A DNA stretch of 64,000 bases from SG8-38 sp041576815 (lineage in GTDB: Bacteria > Myxococcota_A > Polyangia > Polyangiales > Houyiibacteriaceae): positions 20,635 through 84,634 of the forward strand of contig JBFGKE010000012.1 of assembly GCA_041576815.1 (NCBI GenBank), in the 5' to 3' direction. Every line of letters starts with the position of its first letter. Positions within the stretch are counted from its first letter, which is position 1. Positions 56,542-64,000 of this stretch are shown here, piece by piece. Made by a program: the position numbers and the translations under genes. The notes beneath the pieces are model-generated. The model saw nothing but the letters and a program-made list of their open reading frames with translations. It searched no databases and was not told where the DNA came from.

Positions 56542-57612
56542 ATGGAACGACCAGTTCGCGTTCGACTAGCGGAGTCTCTGGGACCAAAGGTCTTGGGAAT
56601 GAGGGTTCGTGACCGGAACGAACGTGTCGTTTCGCGCAGCGAGCACGCGGTCCTCACGGGTGAGACCGATGAGCAGGTGCTGTTCGTGCCCGAAGACGTG
56701 CTGCTCGAGCCGGGCCTATTCGAGCTTCTCCGCGAGCTTTCTCCGCCTCTGCGGCTTCGCGCTCTGGACGGCGCGGAGCTCGGCTGGGGGCCGACATCGA
56801 AGGAGACGCCGCTACGAGAGCTGGAAGCGGATCACTTCCTCGACGCCTCCGACACATCGACGCGAAAGCGTGCCGAGCGGATCCTTCTTCTTCACACCGA
56901 AAAAAGTACGGACGGCTGGGTTTCTCGGCGGCTCAACCGCCCACAAAGCCGGTTCTTCAGCCGCTGGTTTCTCAAAGCGGGTCTGGGCGCAAACGCTGCG
57001 AGCGCCATCAGCGTCGCCTTGGGTCTGGCGTGTGGGCTTGCCGCGGCGCAGCCGGGCGGCCTTTGGTTGGCGCTGACCGGAGTGCTGTTTCAGTTTGCCT
57101 CGATGTTCGACGGGGTCGATGGCGAGATGGCACGGGCGACGCTACGAGACTCGAAAATCGGCGCCGCGATCGATTCACTCGCAGACAATCTCACCTATCT
57201 TGCGACCCTCGTGGGCTTTGGCGTGGGTTGGGGACGGGAAGGCCTCACGTCGGCACAGGGCTGGTCACTCGTGATCGTTTTATCCTTGGTCGGCCTCACA
57301 CTGCTCGCGGTGTTCAGTTTCGTGCGTACGCACGGACACGACATGTCTTTCGTCTTCTTCGATCGATCGCTTCGGCGGGCGGCAAAGGACTCCAAGCGCC
57401 CGTCGCTACGAGCCATCGACTTCGTTTTTCGTGCCACACGCCGCGACATGCTCGCTCTCATCCTGATGTTCGTTTCGTTTTTCGGCAGCCGGCTCTTGGT
57501 GTTCTACTTGGTTGCGTTCGGCGTTGTGGTCGCCGACTACGTGCTGCTTTTCCATCGGCCCGATTTGGTGCGGGCCGCGGGTGTCCTGAGAGCCGAACGA
57601 CGCGTGGGATAG
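56542..57612 (+). CDS. DIPP-synthase-like CDP-alcohol phosphotransferase, type B
   Basis: 356 residues from ATG 56542 with an AGGAGG ribosome-binding site. The linker KSTDGWVSRRLNRPQS (121-136) is typical of the DIPP synthase part of fused IPCT/DIPPS enzymes. The catalytic motif is complete: D190, D193, G194, A197, R198, G207, D211, D215, followed by LADNLTYLATLVGF. The N-terminal 110 residues are soluble and unlike a working nucleotidyltransferase; they may be a degenerate IPCT remnant or a new domain. DIPP synthases join CDP-inositol to inositol-1-phosphate; a lipid acceptor is possible in a mesophile. The start codon of the exporter gene follows directly. Confidence 0.85.
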   Translation: MERPVRVRLAESLGPKVLGMRVRDRNERVVSRSEHAVLTGETDEQVLFVPEDVLLEPGLFELLRELSPPLRLRALDGAELGWGPTSKETPLRELEADHFLDASDTSTRKRAERILLLHTEKSTDGWVSRRLNRPQSRFFSRWFLKAGLGANAASAISVALGLACGLAAAQPGGLWLALTGVLFQFASMFDGVDGEMARATLRDSKIGAAIDSLADNLTYLATLVGFGVGWGREGLTSAQGWSLVIVLSLVGLTLLAVFSFVRTHGHDMSFVFFDRSLRRAAKDSKRPSLRAIDFVFRATRRDMLALILMFVSFFGSRLLVFYLVAFGVVVADYVLLFHRPDLVRAAGVLRAERRVG

Positions 57613-60081
57613 ATGCGAGGAGCGAACGTTCTGCTCGAACAGCTGGGTAAGCTGCAGTTTCGACGCGCCGGGGTATTCGTGTCTTGCAGTGTCGTCATTG
57701 CAGCACTTTCGCTGCCATTGGTCGCCGAGCTCGGCCTCAACAGTGATTTCGAAGCGCTGCTTCCGCGAGACAAGCCAAGCGTCATCGATCTCGAGCGCAT
57801 TCGAGATCGCGTTGGTGGTTTCAACACGCTGACCGTCGCCATCGAGTCGACTGACGTCGAGGCGATGCAACGGTTTGCAGAGGCGCTCGTCCCTCGCATC
57901 GAACGGCTTCCGCCGGATCTCGTGCACTTCGTCGACTGGAACATCAGCGCGTACGAGGACTTCGTTTGGGAACACAGGCACCTCTACGCCACCCTCGAAG
58001 ACCTGGAGCAGGCGCGCGATGACCTGGATGAGCGTCTGGACTACGAGCGAATCCAGAAAAACCCTTTCTACGTCCAGTTGGACGACTACGAACCGCCGGA
58101 TCCACGAGAGATTCTGGAGCGGATCCGGGACGAAGCCGAAGAAGGCAAAGAGGAGATGGAGAAGTACCCGGGCGGGTACTACGTTCATTCCGATCGTGAC
58201 TTCCTCGCCATCTTCGTGAGGAGCGATCTCGGTGCAGGCGACGCGGCGGGGATCGCGAGTTTGATCTCCGCGATCGACGCCGAGGCGCGGGCGCTCGACC
58301 CACGCAGCTACGCGGCCGACTTGACGGTTGCCTACGCGGGAAATCTCGTCGTTGCAGGAGAAGAGCACGCAGCGCTCAAGAACGAGCTCACGAGCGCAGT
58401 CGTGCTGACCGTGTTCTTCGTCATGCTGGCGATCCTCGTCTTCTTTCGCAGTTGGCGTGCTCCTTTTATCTTGGGCGGGTCGCTCGCGGTTCCGGTGATC
58501 ATCACCTTCGGGTTTGCGGAGCTTGCCGTCGACTACCTCAACACGTCGACGGCGTTCCTCGGAAGCATCGTCATTGGCAACGGCATCAATCCCAACATCA
58601 TCTGGCTGGCTCGGTATTTCGAGGAGCGTCGACGAGGGAAGGACGTCCCAGAGGCCCTGGTTCGTACGCACCGGAGCGTTTGGCTTGCGACTTTGACCGC
58701 ATCCTTCGCAGCCGCCCTCGCGTACGGGTCACTCGTGCTCACCGATTTCAGGGGATTCCGTGATTTCGGCATCATCGGCTCGGTGGGTATGGTGTTGTGC
58801 TGGGTCGGGGCGATCGTCCTGCTTCCTGCGCTCGTCGTCCTCAACGAACGCGTGGGTCGCCTAGTCTCGGTCTCCGAGAACGGCCGACGCAATTTCTATG
58901 GGGCGCTGTTCACGAGGTTGGCGTTTCTGAATCCTCGCGTGACCATCGCCGCGTCCGGTGCGCTAAGCATCGTTGCCTTCGTTTTCATCGCGTCGGCGAT
59001 CGCGTCGGGACCGTTCGAGTACGACTTCCGCAATCTCAAGTCGGTCCGTGAGGGGTCCACGAGTGCGCGCCAGATCAACGACCGCGCCGGGTCGATTGCG
59101 TCCGGCTCCAAGAGAGGCGACGGGATCGCGATCGTGGTCGATACCGTCGAAGATGCAGAGCAGCTCCGGACAGAGCTGGAGCGCCGAAAGAACGACGATG
59201 ATGTCCCCTGGAGCGACGTCTATTCGATTCAGGCTCTTCTTCCCGACAACCAAGAAGAAAAGATCCCGATTCTGGCCGACCTCCGAGAGCTGCTTCTCGA
59301 CTTGCGTCAATACGCCGACGACGAAGAGCTCGAAGAGATCGACGAGCACATCCCGCCCGAGCACATCGAGCCGTTGACGTATGACGACGTGCCCGTCGAA
59401 GTCGCCAGCATGTTCGCCGAGAAAGACGGGACCCGCGGGCAGATCATCGTCGTGAGCCAGCGCGACGGGTTCTCGACGTGGGATGGGCGGTATCTAATTC
59501 GCTGGGCAGAGGCGTTGCGCGAGCTTCGAATGCAATCGGGAAAACGGCCCGCGCTCGCGGGTCGCGCACCTGTCTTTGCAGACATGATTTCGGCCATCGT
59601 CAGCGATGGGCCCAAGGCGATCCTTGCTTCGTTCACGGCAACGCTTCTGTTGGTGCTTTTCGCGTTCGGAGCCCTGCGCCAACGCTTCTTCACGATGGTG
59701 GCGCTGCTGCTCGGCATTGCGTGGATGGCAGGGACGATGGCGCTCGTCGGCATGAAGCTGAACTTTCTCAACTTCATCGCCTTTCCAATTACGTTTGGCA
59801 ATGGCGCGGACTACGGCGTGAACGTGATGCGGCGGTACGCATCGGAGGACGCCCTTCCCAACCGCGACCGTGTTCGCACGGCCGTCGAGGAGACCGGAGG
59901 CGCGGTGGTGTTGTGCTCGCTGACGACCATCATCGGCTATTTGACTCTTTTCACGAGCGCAAACCTTGCGCTCAACTCGTTTGGGGCCGCCATGGCGATT
60001 AGCGAGGTCACCTGTCTGCTCGCGGCGGTCGTCACGATGCCAGCTTTGCTCCTTCGTTTTGGCCCGAAGCACGAGAGGTAG
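57613..60081 (+). CDS. MMPL/RND-family lipid exporter
   Basis: 822 residues. Two repeats, each a membrane helix plus a large extracytoplasmic domain plus about five membrane helices. Extracytoplasmic part 1 is about 40-245 with many acidic residues, and part 2 about 480-670. Signature loops include SIVIGNGINPNIIWLARY in half 1 and ITFGNGADYGVNVMRRY in half 2, near the proton-relay Asp expected in MMPL proteins. Relatives include hopanoid exporter HpnN and mycobacterial MmpL. It starts immediately after the stop of the DIPPS-like gene, which suggests it exports the operon product. Confidence 0.9.
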   Translation: MRGANVLLEQLGKLQFRRAGVFVSCSVVIAALSLPLVAELGLNSDFEALLPRDKPSVIDLERIRDRVGGFNTLTVAIESTDVEAMQRFAEALVPRIERLPPDLVHFVDWNISAYEDFVWEHRHLYATLEDLEQARDDLDERLDYERIQKNPFYVQLDDYEPPDPREILERIRDEAEEGKEEMEKYPGGYYVHSDRDFLAIFVRSDLGAGDAAGIASLISAIDAEARALDPRSYAADLTVAYAGNLVVAGEEHAALKNELTSAVVLTVFFVMLAILVFFRSWRAPFILGGSLAVPVIITFGFAELAVDYLNTSTAFLGSIVIGNGINPNIIWLARYFEERRRGKDVPEALVRTHRSVWLATLTASFAAALAYGSLVLTDFRGFRDFGIIGSVGMVLCWVGAIVLLPALVVLNERVGRLVSVSENGRRNFYGALFTRLAFLNPRVTIAASGALSIVAFVFIASAIASGPFEYDFRNLKSVREGSTSARQINDRAGSIASGSKRGDGIAIVVDTVEDAEQLRTELERRKNDDDVPWSDVYSIQALLPDNQEEKIPILADLRELLLDLRQYADDEELEEIDEHIPPEHIEPLTYDDVPVEVASMFAEKDGTRGQIIVVSQRDGFSTWDGRYLIRWAEALRELRMQSGKRPALAGRAPVFADMISAIVSDGPKAILASFTATLLLVLFAFGALRQRFFTMVALLLGIAWMAGTMALVGMKLNFLNFIAFPITFGNGADYGVNVMRRYASEDALPNRDRVRTAVEETGGAVVLCSLTTIIGYLTLFTSANLALNSFGAAMAISEVTCLLAAVVTMPALLLRFGPKHER

Positions 60082-60129
60082 AGAAAAGACCGCTCTTTTT
60101 GCGGAGGAAACGACCTTTTGTTTACTCGC

Positions 60130-60143
60130 TGTAACCTGTTACA
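60130..60143. promoter_or_regulatory. Operator-like palindrome TGTAAC-CT-GTTACA
   Basis: A perfect inverted repeat with 6-bp arms in the 131-nt gap before ino1. It lies 70 nt upstream of the ATG, a position suited to transcriptional control. A weak A/T-rich stem (AAAAGA-CCGC-TCTTTT) just after the exporter stop may be a terminator, so ino1 may have its own promoter. Confidence 0.55.
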
Positions 60144-60212
60144 CCTGGCTTCGTAGAGCGAAGCGAAAGCCGGCGCGGGGTGTGGTATCCCGGGGGCCGG
60201 CGGGGAGTTGGA

Positions 60213-61526
60213 ATGAAGTCACCGGAGCTCAAACCTGCCGAGGGCAAACTCGGCGTCCTCTTGCCGGGGATGGGTGCCGTCGGCACGACGTTCATCGCCG
60301 GCACCATGTTGGCCCGCAGAGGGCTGGCCAGCCCCATCGGCTCGCTGACCCAGATGGGGACCCTCCGATTGGGCCGGCGAACCGACGCGCGGGCACCGCT
60401 GATCCGCGACTTCGTGCCGCTTGCCGGCGTCGATGACCTGGTGTTTGGCGGTTGGGACCTGTTTTCGGCGAACGCGTACGACGCTGCTTTGGAGGCGGAT
60501 GTTCTCTCCGCCAAGCACCTCGACGCCGTCCGGGACGAGCTCTCCGCGATCGAGCCGATGGAATCCGTGTTCTTTCCGGAGTTCGTCAAGAGGCTCCGCG
60601 CCGAAAACGCGAAGGTCGGGGCAGACAAGATGGAGCTTGCGGAGGCGGTGCGCGAGGACATACGCCGATTCAAGCGCGCGCACGGAGTCGATCGCTGCGT
60701 TGCGGTCTGGTGCGGCTCCACCGAAGTGTTTCGGGAGCGCACCGAAGTGCATGCGTCGCTATCGAATTTCGAAGAGGGATTGCGCCGTTCCGACGCGGCG
60801 ATCAGCCCCTCGCAGGTCTATGCGTACGCCTGCCTCCAAGAAGAAGTCAGCTTTGCAAACGGAGCACCGCATCTCACGGTGGGCGACGTTCCAGCGCTTC
60901 TCGAGCTCTCACGCGAAACGCAGACACCGGTTTCCGGCAAAGACTTCAAAACGGGGCAGACCTTGATGAAAACGATTCTCGCACCCGGCCTACGGGCCCG
61001 TGCGCTCGGTATTCGCGGTTGGTTCTCGACCAACATCTTGGGGAATCGAGACGGCGAAGTCCTCGATGATCCGGAGAGCTTCAAGTCGAAAGAGGTCAGC
61101 AAGCTCGGGGTTCTCGAGACGATTTTGCAGCCAGAGCTGCACCCCGAGCTCTACGGCGACATGCATCACCAAGTGCGCATCAACTACTACCCGCCGCGTG
61201 GAGACCAGAAAGAGGGCTGGGACAACATCGACATCTTCGGTTGGCTCGGATACCCCATGCAGATCAAAATCGACTTCCTCTGCAGGGATTCGATTCTCGC
61301 CGCGCCCCTGGTTCTGGACCTGGCGCTCTTCATGGACCTCGCACACCGCGCGGGGTTGTCGGGCATTCAAGAATGGCTTTCGTTCTACTACAAGAGCCCC
61401 ATCACGCCCGAGGGCCTGTACCCCGAGAACAATCTGTTCGTACAGCTCGGGAAGCTCAAAAACACCCTTCGGTGGTTGCAGGGCGAAGAGCTGATCACGC
61501 ACCTCGGTCGCGAGTACTACGACTGA
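60213..61526 (+). CDS. ino1: myo-Inositol-1-phosphate synthase
   Basis: 437 residues from ATG 60213, with GGGGAG 6 nt upstream; the open frame goes back to a GTG at 60180. NAD-binding turn GMGAVG at 19-24; the MIPS core block SGKDFKTGQTLMKTIL followed by FSTNILGNRDGEVLDDPESFKSKE is diagnostic, with the active-site Lys residues of the family in this region. It converts glucose-6-phosphate to inositol phosphate using NAD+. It supplies the precursor for the IPCT-like and CDP-alcohol enzymes upstream. Length is normal for the bacterial form. Confidence 0.93.
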   Translation: MKSPELKPAEGKLGVLLPGMGAVGTTFIAGTMLARRGLASPIGSLTQMGTLRLGRRTDARAPLIRDFVPLAGVDDLVFGGWDLFSANAYDAALEADVLSAKHLDAVRDELSAIEPMESVFFPEFVKRLRAENAKVGADKMELAEAVREDIRRFKRAHGVDRCVAVWCGSTEVFRERTEVHASLSNFEEGLRRSDAAISPSQVYAYACLQEEVSFANGAPHLTVGDVPALLELSRETQTPVSGKDFKTGQTLMKTILAPGLRARALGIRGWFSTNILGNRDGEVLDDPESFKSKEVSKLGVLETILQPELHPELYGDMHHQVRINYYPPRGDQKEGWDNIDIFGWLGYPMQIKIDFLCRDSILAAPLVLDLALFMDLAHRAGLSGIQEWLSFYYKSPITPEGLYPENNLFVQLGKLKNTLRWLQGEELITHLGREYYD

Positions 61527-61560
61527 GCAGCCGCACGGAGCGGCGGTGGCCGCCGACGGA

Positions 61561-62799
61561 CTAGCCTTGGTCCGGCGTTTGGTCGTACCGCCACACGTAG
61601 GTCGTCGACTCGCCCGCAACCCAGATGCGCGACTCGTCGAGCGTGACGCTCGATCCGAACAGGCTTGCGCCTGGAACCTTGACGTGGTTTCGCTGGTTCC
61701 AAACGCGATGGTTCGGTCCGAGGTTGCCCTGCACTCTCTCGAACAGATAGACCGCTCCGCGGCTCGTGCGCGGCCTCACGTCGGCCCCGCCGAGAAGGGG
61801 ATCGTTCACCCCTTGCGCCTTACTGTTTTCCTCCGGCGCACCGACCAGCAGCAGGCCGTCGCGCAGCGCGATCGAGGCCCCAAAGCTCTGAGCTTCGGCC
61901 TCCCCGAGCTCGATGATGTCGGCGTTGGACGCTTCGACGAGCGCCTCGCCCTCCCAGCCCGTCGGTCCGCCTCGTTCGAAGACGAACACGCCGCCGGGCG
62001 TGAAGCGGCTGTAGGCGGATACTGCGATCAGCTCCTCGGATACCGAGACGGCGTGACCGAAGCGCGCCCCCGGGAGAACGAGGGGCGCCTCCAGCACGGC
62101 GGTTTGCCTCCACTCGCGTTCGCGCGGGGCGAGCGGATCGTCGACGTACTCGAACACGAAGGCCTGCTCGCGAGGCTCATCGCCCACGACGATGACGTCG
62201 CCATGCAGCGCCACGCCGCCGAGACGACCGAATTCCGTGAGGCTCTCCTCGATGTCGGGTGAGGTCTGCGCCGCGCCGACCTCGCGCCACGTGCTCCCCT
62301 CTCGCTCGAAGACGCGGACCAGCCCGCGGACGACCGCGCCGTCGGACCCGCTGCGAACGCCGTCACCGGCCAACACGACGCGATCGCCGTCCAACGCGCC
62401 CGCGCGGATTCCAAACGACGCGACTTGGAAGACCGGCTCCCAAAGCAGCCCGCGCCGTTCCATGAAATCGACGCTGGCCTCGCCATCATCGGAAACTCGC
62501 CCCACCAACAGCGTGTCGCCGTTGATCGCGAGAACGTGTACATCTCTGCCGTCGGGCTCGAGCGCGAAATCCGTCTCGTTCCAAGCGCCGTTGACGCGCT
62601 CGAACACGGACGTTTCGGGATTTGCGATCGCGAGCAGCGACCCAGCTGCGGTCAGGCGGCCTCCTGGCTCGACGAGCTCTTGCTCGAACTCCAGCCCGGC
62701 GCCGCTGAGCGAGATGCTGTTCTCCCCCCCCCCGCAGCCGATCGGTACCAGCGCGAGCGTCGCGCTCAAGCCAAGGACGAAGAAAGACCAAGAATTCAT
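61561..62799 (-). CDS. Beta-propeller lipoprotein with FG-GAP-like repeats
   Basis: 412 residues. Signal peptide with lipobox LVPIGC, then a Gly-rich start and about six to seven repeats of a four-stranded blade pattern (FGIRAGALDGDRVVLAGDGV, FGRLGGVALHGDVIVVGDEP, FGHAVSVSEELIAVSAYS, FGASIALRDGLLLVGAPEE). FG followed by acidic-rich turns matches FG-GAP/integrin-like repeats. It is probably anchored outside the cytoplasm. Ligand unknown. It is convergent with ino1. Confidence 0.8.
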   Translation of the reverse strand: MNSWSFFVLGLSATLALVPIGCGGGENSISLSGAGLEFEQELVEPGGRLTAAGSLLAIANPETSVFERVNGAWNETDFALEPDGRDVHVLAINGDTLLVGRVSDDGEASVDFMERRGLLWEPVFQVASFGIRAGALDGDRVVLAGDGVRSGSDGAVVRGLVRVFEREGSTWREVGAAQTSPDIEESLTEFGRLGGVALHGDVIVVGDEPREQAFVFEYVDDPLAPREREWRQTAVLEAPLVLPGARFGHAVSVSEELIAVSAYSRFTPGGVFVFERGGPTGWEGEALVEASNADIIELGEAEAQSFGASIALRDGLLLVGAPEENSKAQGVNDPLLGGADVRPRTSRGAVYLFERVQGNLGPNHRVWNQRNHVKVPGASLFGSSVTLDESRIWVAGESTTYVWRYDQTPDQG

Positions 62800-62854
62800 G
62801 GCCGGCGAGGATAACCCGGCTCGAGCCGTGTTGACTAGGCCCCCGAACGACGGG

Positions 62855-63487
62855 TCAAGCGGCCCCGCCCGGGCCGTGGGCGATGCGGGCGCGAAGGGCG
62901 CGGACCGTTCGGCCTGCCGCGCGCTCGTTTTCGCGGCTAAAGACCGAGGAGGGGAGCGGAATGTCCGGGTCGACGTAGATCTTGAAGTCGATCTCGGTCC
63001 GGGCGCCGCCGTCGACCGGGGTGAGGGTGAAGCTGGCGTCGAAGTCGTTGATGTTGCCCTCCATGAGCTTGCCCTTCACCACGCGCGCACCCCCATCCTC
63101 GGGCTGCTCGGCGAGATTCAGCTGGCCGTAGAGCGTGTACATGCCCTTGGCGACGCTTACCTCCATGTAGACCATCGCTCGGGTGCCCCGCTGTGCAAGG
63201 ATCTTGGACTTTGTGAAGTTCGGCATGAAATCCACGTAGTTGGCGTAGTCGAGGACGATTGGAAGCACCTCCTCGATCGGCTTGTCGACGACGAGGACCG
63301 CGCGTCCGATGGCGATATCCGAGCCGGCCATCGGGACCTGCGCCGTGACGATCCCGGCGTTCTCGTCCTGGACCTCGGTGGCCCCTGCTGGGATTGGCAT
63401 CGCGAGCCATGTGAGCGCGGACGAAAGGAAGGCCGCCGCGAAGAGCGGGGTCAGGGGTCGGCGGCTTGGGGTGGATGGGGAAGTCAT
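62855..63487 (-). CDS. Secreted SRPBCC/START-like protein
   Basis: 210 residues. The N-terminus is a signal peptide (LFAAAFLSSALTWLAMPIPAGA). The mature part reads VLVVDKPIEEVLPIVLDYANYVDFMPNFTKSKILAQRG, the opening of SRPBCC/polyketide-cyclase-like helix-grip proteins, which bind hydrophobic ligands in a cavity, and it ends with RTEIDFKIYVDPDIPLPSSV. The ligand is unknown. It is divergent from a TetR gene with twin operators, so it is probably controlled by it; a lipid-like inducer is plausible inference. Confidence 0.85.
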   Translation of the reverse strand: MTSPSTPSRRPLTPLFAAAFLSSALTWLAMPIPAGATEVQDENAGIVTAQVPMAGSDIAIGRAVLVVDKPIEEVLPIVLDYANYVDFMPNFTKSKILAQRGTRAMVYMEVSVAKGMYTLYGQLNLAEQPEDGGARVVKGKLMEGNINDFDASFTLTPVDGGARTEIDFKIYVDPDIPLPSSVFSRENERAAGRTVRALRARIAHGPGGAA

Positions 63488-63526
63488 GACGATCTCCTAA
63501 GGCCTTGCAAAACGGCTTCGTTGGAT

Positions 63527-63542
63527 TACACTGCACAGTGTA
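63527..63542. promoter_or_regulatory. TetR-type operator 1
   Basis: TACACTG-CA-CAGTGTA, perfect 7-bp arms with a 2-nt spacer. It lies nearer the SRPBCC gene start. Confidence 0.75.
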
Positions 63543-63572
63543 GTTTCACTCTTCAGTCGGTCAAGGGGTAAT

Positions 63573-63588
63573 TACACCGATCAGTGTA
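63573..63588. promoter_or_regulatory. TetR-type operator 2
   Basis: TACACCG-AT-CAGTGTA, the same site with one arm mismatch. Centre-to-centre distance to operator 1 is 46 bp, and it ends 16 nt before the TetR ATG. Autoregulation is likely. Confidence 0.75.
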
Positions 63589-63604
63589 GTTTTGGGCTAA
63601 CTCA

Positions 63605-64000
63605 ATGGAAATACAAAGAGAATCACGGGTCTTTGCCAAGCGTGAGACCATTCTCGCGGCGGCGATAGCCGCGTTTAGGGACGAAGGCTTCGAGTGCACG
63701 AGCATGGATCGCATTGCGGAGCTCGCCGGCGCCTCGAAGCGCACCGTCTACAATCACTTCCAGAGCAAGGAGGCCCTCTTCCGAGCGGTCGTCGCCCGGC
63801 TCTTCGAGGAGTCGATGGCGCTGAAAGAGGTGGGTTGGGCCCCCGACCGGCCGCTGGAGGACCAGCTCGCGGACTTCGTGCGCGCGAAAACGCTTCTCGC
63901 GGAGGACAAGGCCGCGCGTTGCCTGACTCGCGTCGTGCTGGGCGTCTACATCCGGCGGCCAGAGCTCATGCAGGAGGTCATCAACCGGGCCGCGGAAGAC
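63605..64000 (+). CDS. TetR-family regulator, partial (3' end outside window)
   Basis: 132 codons from ATG 63605 to the window edge. The N-terminal TetR helix-turn-helix is complete: KRETILAAAIAAFRDEGFE, then SMDRIAELAGASKRTVYNHFQSKEALFRAVV. The effector domain begins after residue 75 and runs off the end (GWAPDRPLEDQLADFVRAK…). It is divergent from the SRPBCC gene and flanked by two matching 16-bp inverted repeats, so it probably represses itself and its neighbour. Confidence 0.93.
   Translation, partial: MEIQRESRVFAKRETILAAAIAAFRDEGFECTSMDRIAELAGASKRTVYNHFQSKEALFRAVVARLFEESMALKEVGWAPDRPLEDQLADFVRAKTLLAEDKAARCLTRVVLGVYIRRPELMQEVINRAAED

Noticed and set aside
62192..63571. Plus-strand 459-residue open frame
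   Set aside because: It is opposite the propeller lipoprotein and SRPBCC genes, which have signal peptides and clear folds.

Overview
The window is GC-rich and densely packed. Many genes overlap by 4 bases (ATGA, GTGA or TTGA stop/start junctions), and GTG/TTG starts are frequent. The gene content suggests a Myxococcota-like (deltaproteobacterial) chromosome: a Ser/Thr kinase with an HRDISPSN catalytic loop and a PEGA-like tail, Gly-rich Cys-rich lipoproteins, a VWA lipoprotein, a bactofilin, a GspE-N/MshEN protein, and a sigma-54-activator-like protein with a degenerate ATPase. This placement comes from gene content only; there is no rRNA in the window. I see no phage, IS element or CRISPR array.

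0-9 kb: a truncated secreted protein and a repeat-bearing lipoprotein (minus), then era-der (plus), facing a minus operon of a PIN-like protein, two hotdog thioesterases and an RlmN-type radical SAM methyltransferase. A plus run follows: quinone oxidoreductase, LMW tyrosine phosphatase, fructosamine-kinase-like protein, CbiX-like chelatase. A second quinone oxidoreductase converges on it.

9.5-20 kb: a HEAT-like gene (plus) faces a long minus operon: small membrane protein, prmA, rsmE, GspE-N protein, HEAT-like paralogue, membrane-anchored degenerate activator, HAD hydrolase. A sucrase/ferredoxin-like protein, a coiled-coil protein and a polytopic membrane protein lie upstream on the same strand.

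20-36 kb: the F-type ATP synthase is split into divergent units. F'-F-delta-alpha-gamma are on minus, beta-epsilon on plus, with a bactofilin gene between them. The a and c subunit genes are not in the window. Then rnc, a GNAT, a rhomboid protease, DUF1415-like and Nudix genes, a MATE exporter, the PEGA kinase, a VWA lipoprotein, and a eukaryotic-type (GSII) glutamine synthetase with a long, structured 5' leader.

36-49 kb: a zinc alcohol dehydrogenase, two hydrolases, a HAD-IB phosphatase, a PolX-N-terminus-like HhH protein, an esterase, hspQ, tRNA-Leu(UAG), malQ-glgX for glycogen/maltodextrin turnover, a DUF3326 protein coupled to a PLP-dependent decarboxylase, and a permuted papain-fold protein.

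49.7-61.5 kb is the most interesting region. An ACP-fatty-acyl-AMP-ligase-PlsC fusion and a radical SAM gene precede a plus-strand operon: CDP-alcohol phosphotransferase, CTP:inositol-1-phosphate cytidylyltransferase-like protein, second radical SAM protein, DIPP-synthase-like CDP-alcohol phosphotransferase, MMPL/RND exporter. A myo-inositol-1-phosphate synthase gene follows behind a perfect operator-like palindrome. Read together, this looks like a self-contained CDP-inositol-dependent pathway for an inositol-containing (phospho)lipid or phosphodiester, with its own acyl-activation and export parts.

61.5-64 kb: a beta-propeller lipoprotein, then a secreted SRPBCC protein divergent from a TetR regulator that runs off the window. 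Two near-identical 16-bp operators lie between them.
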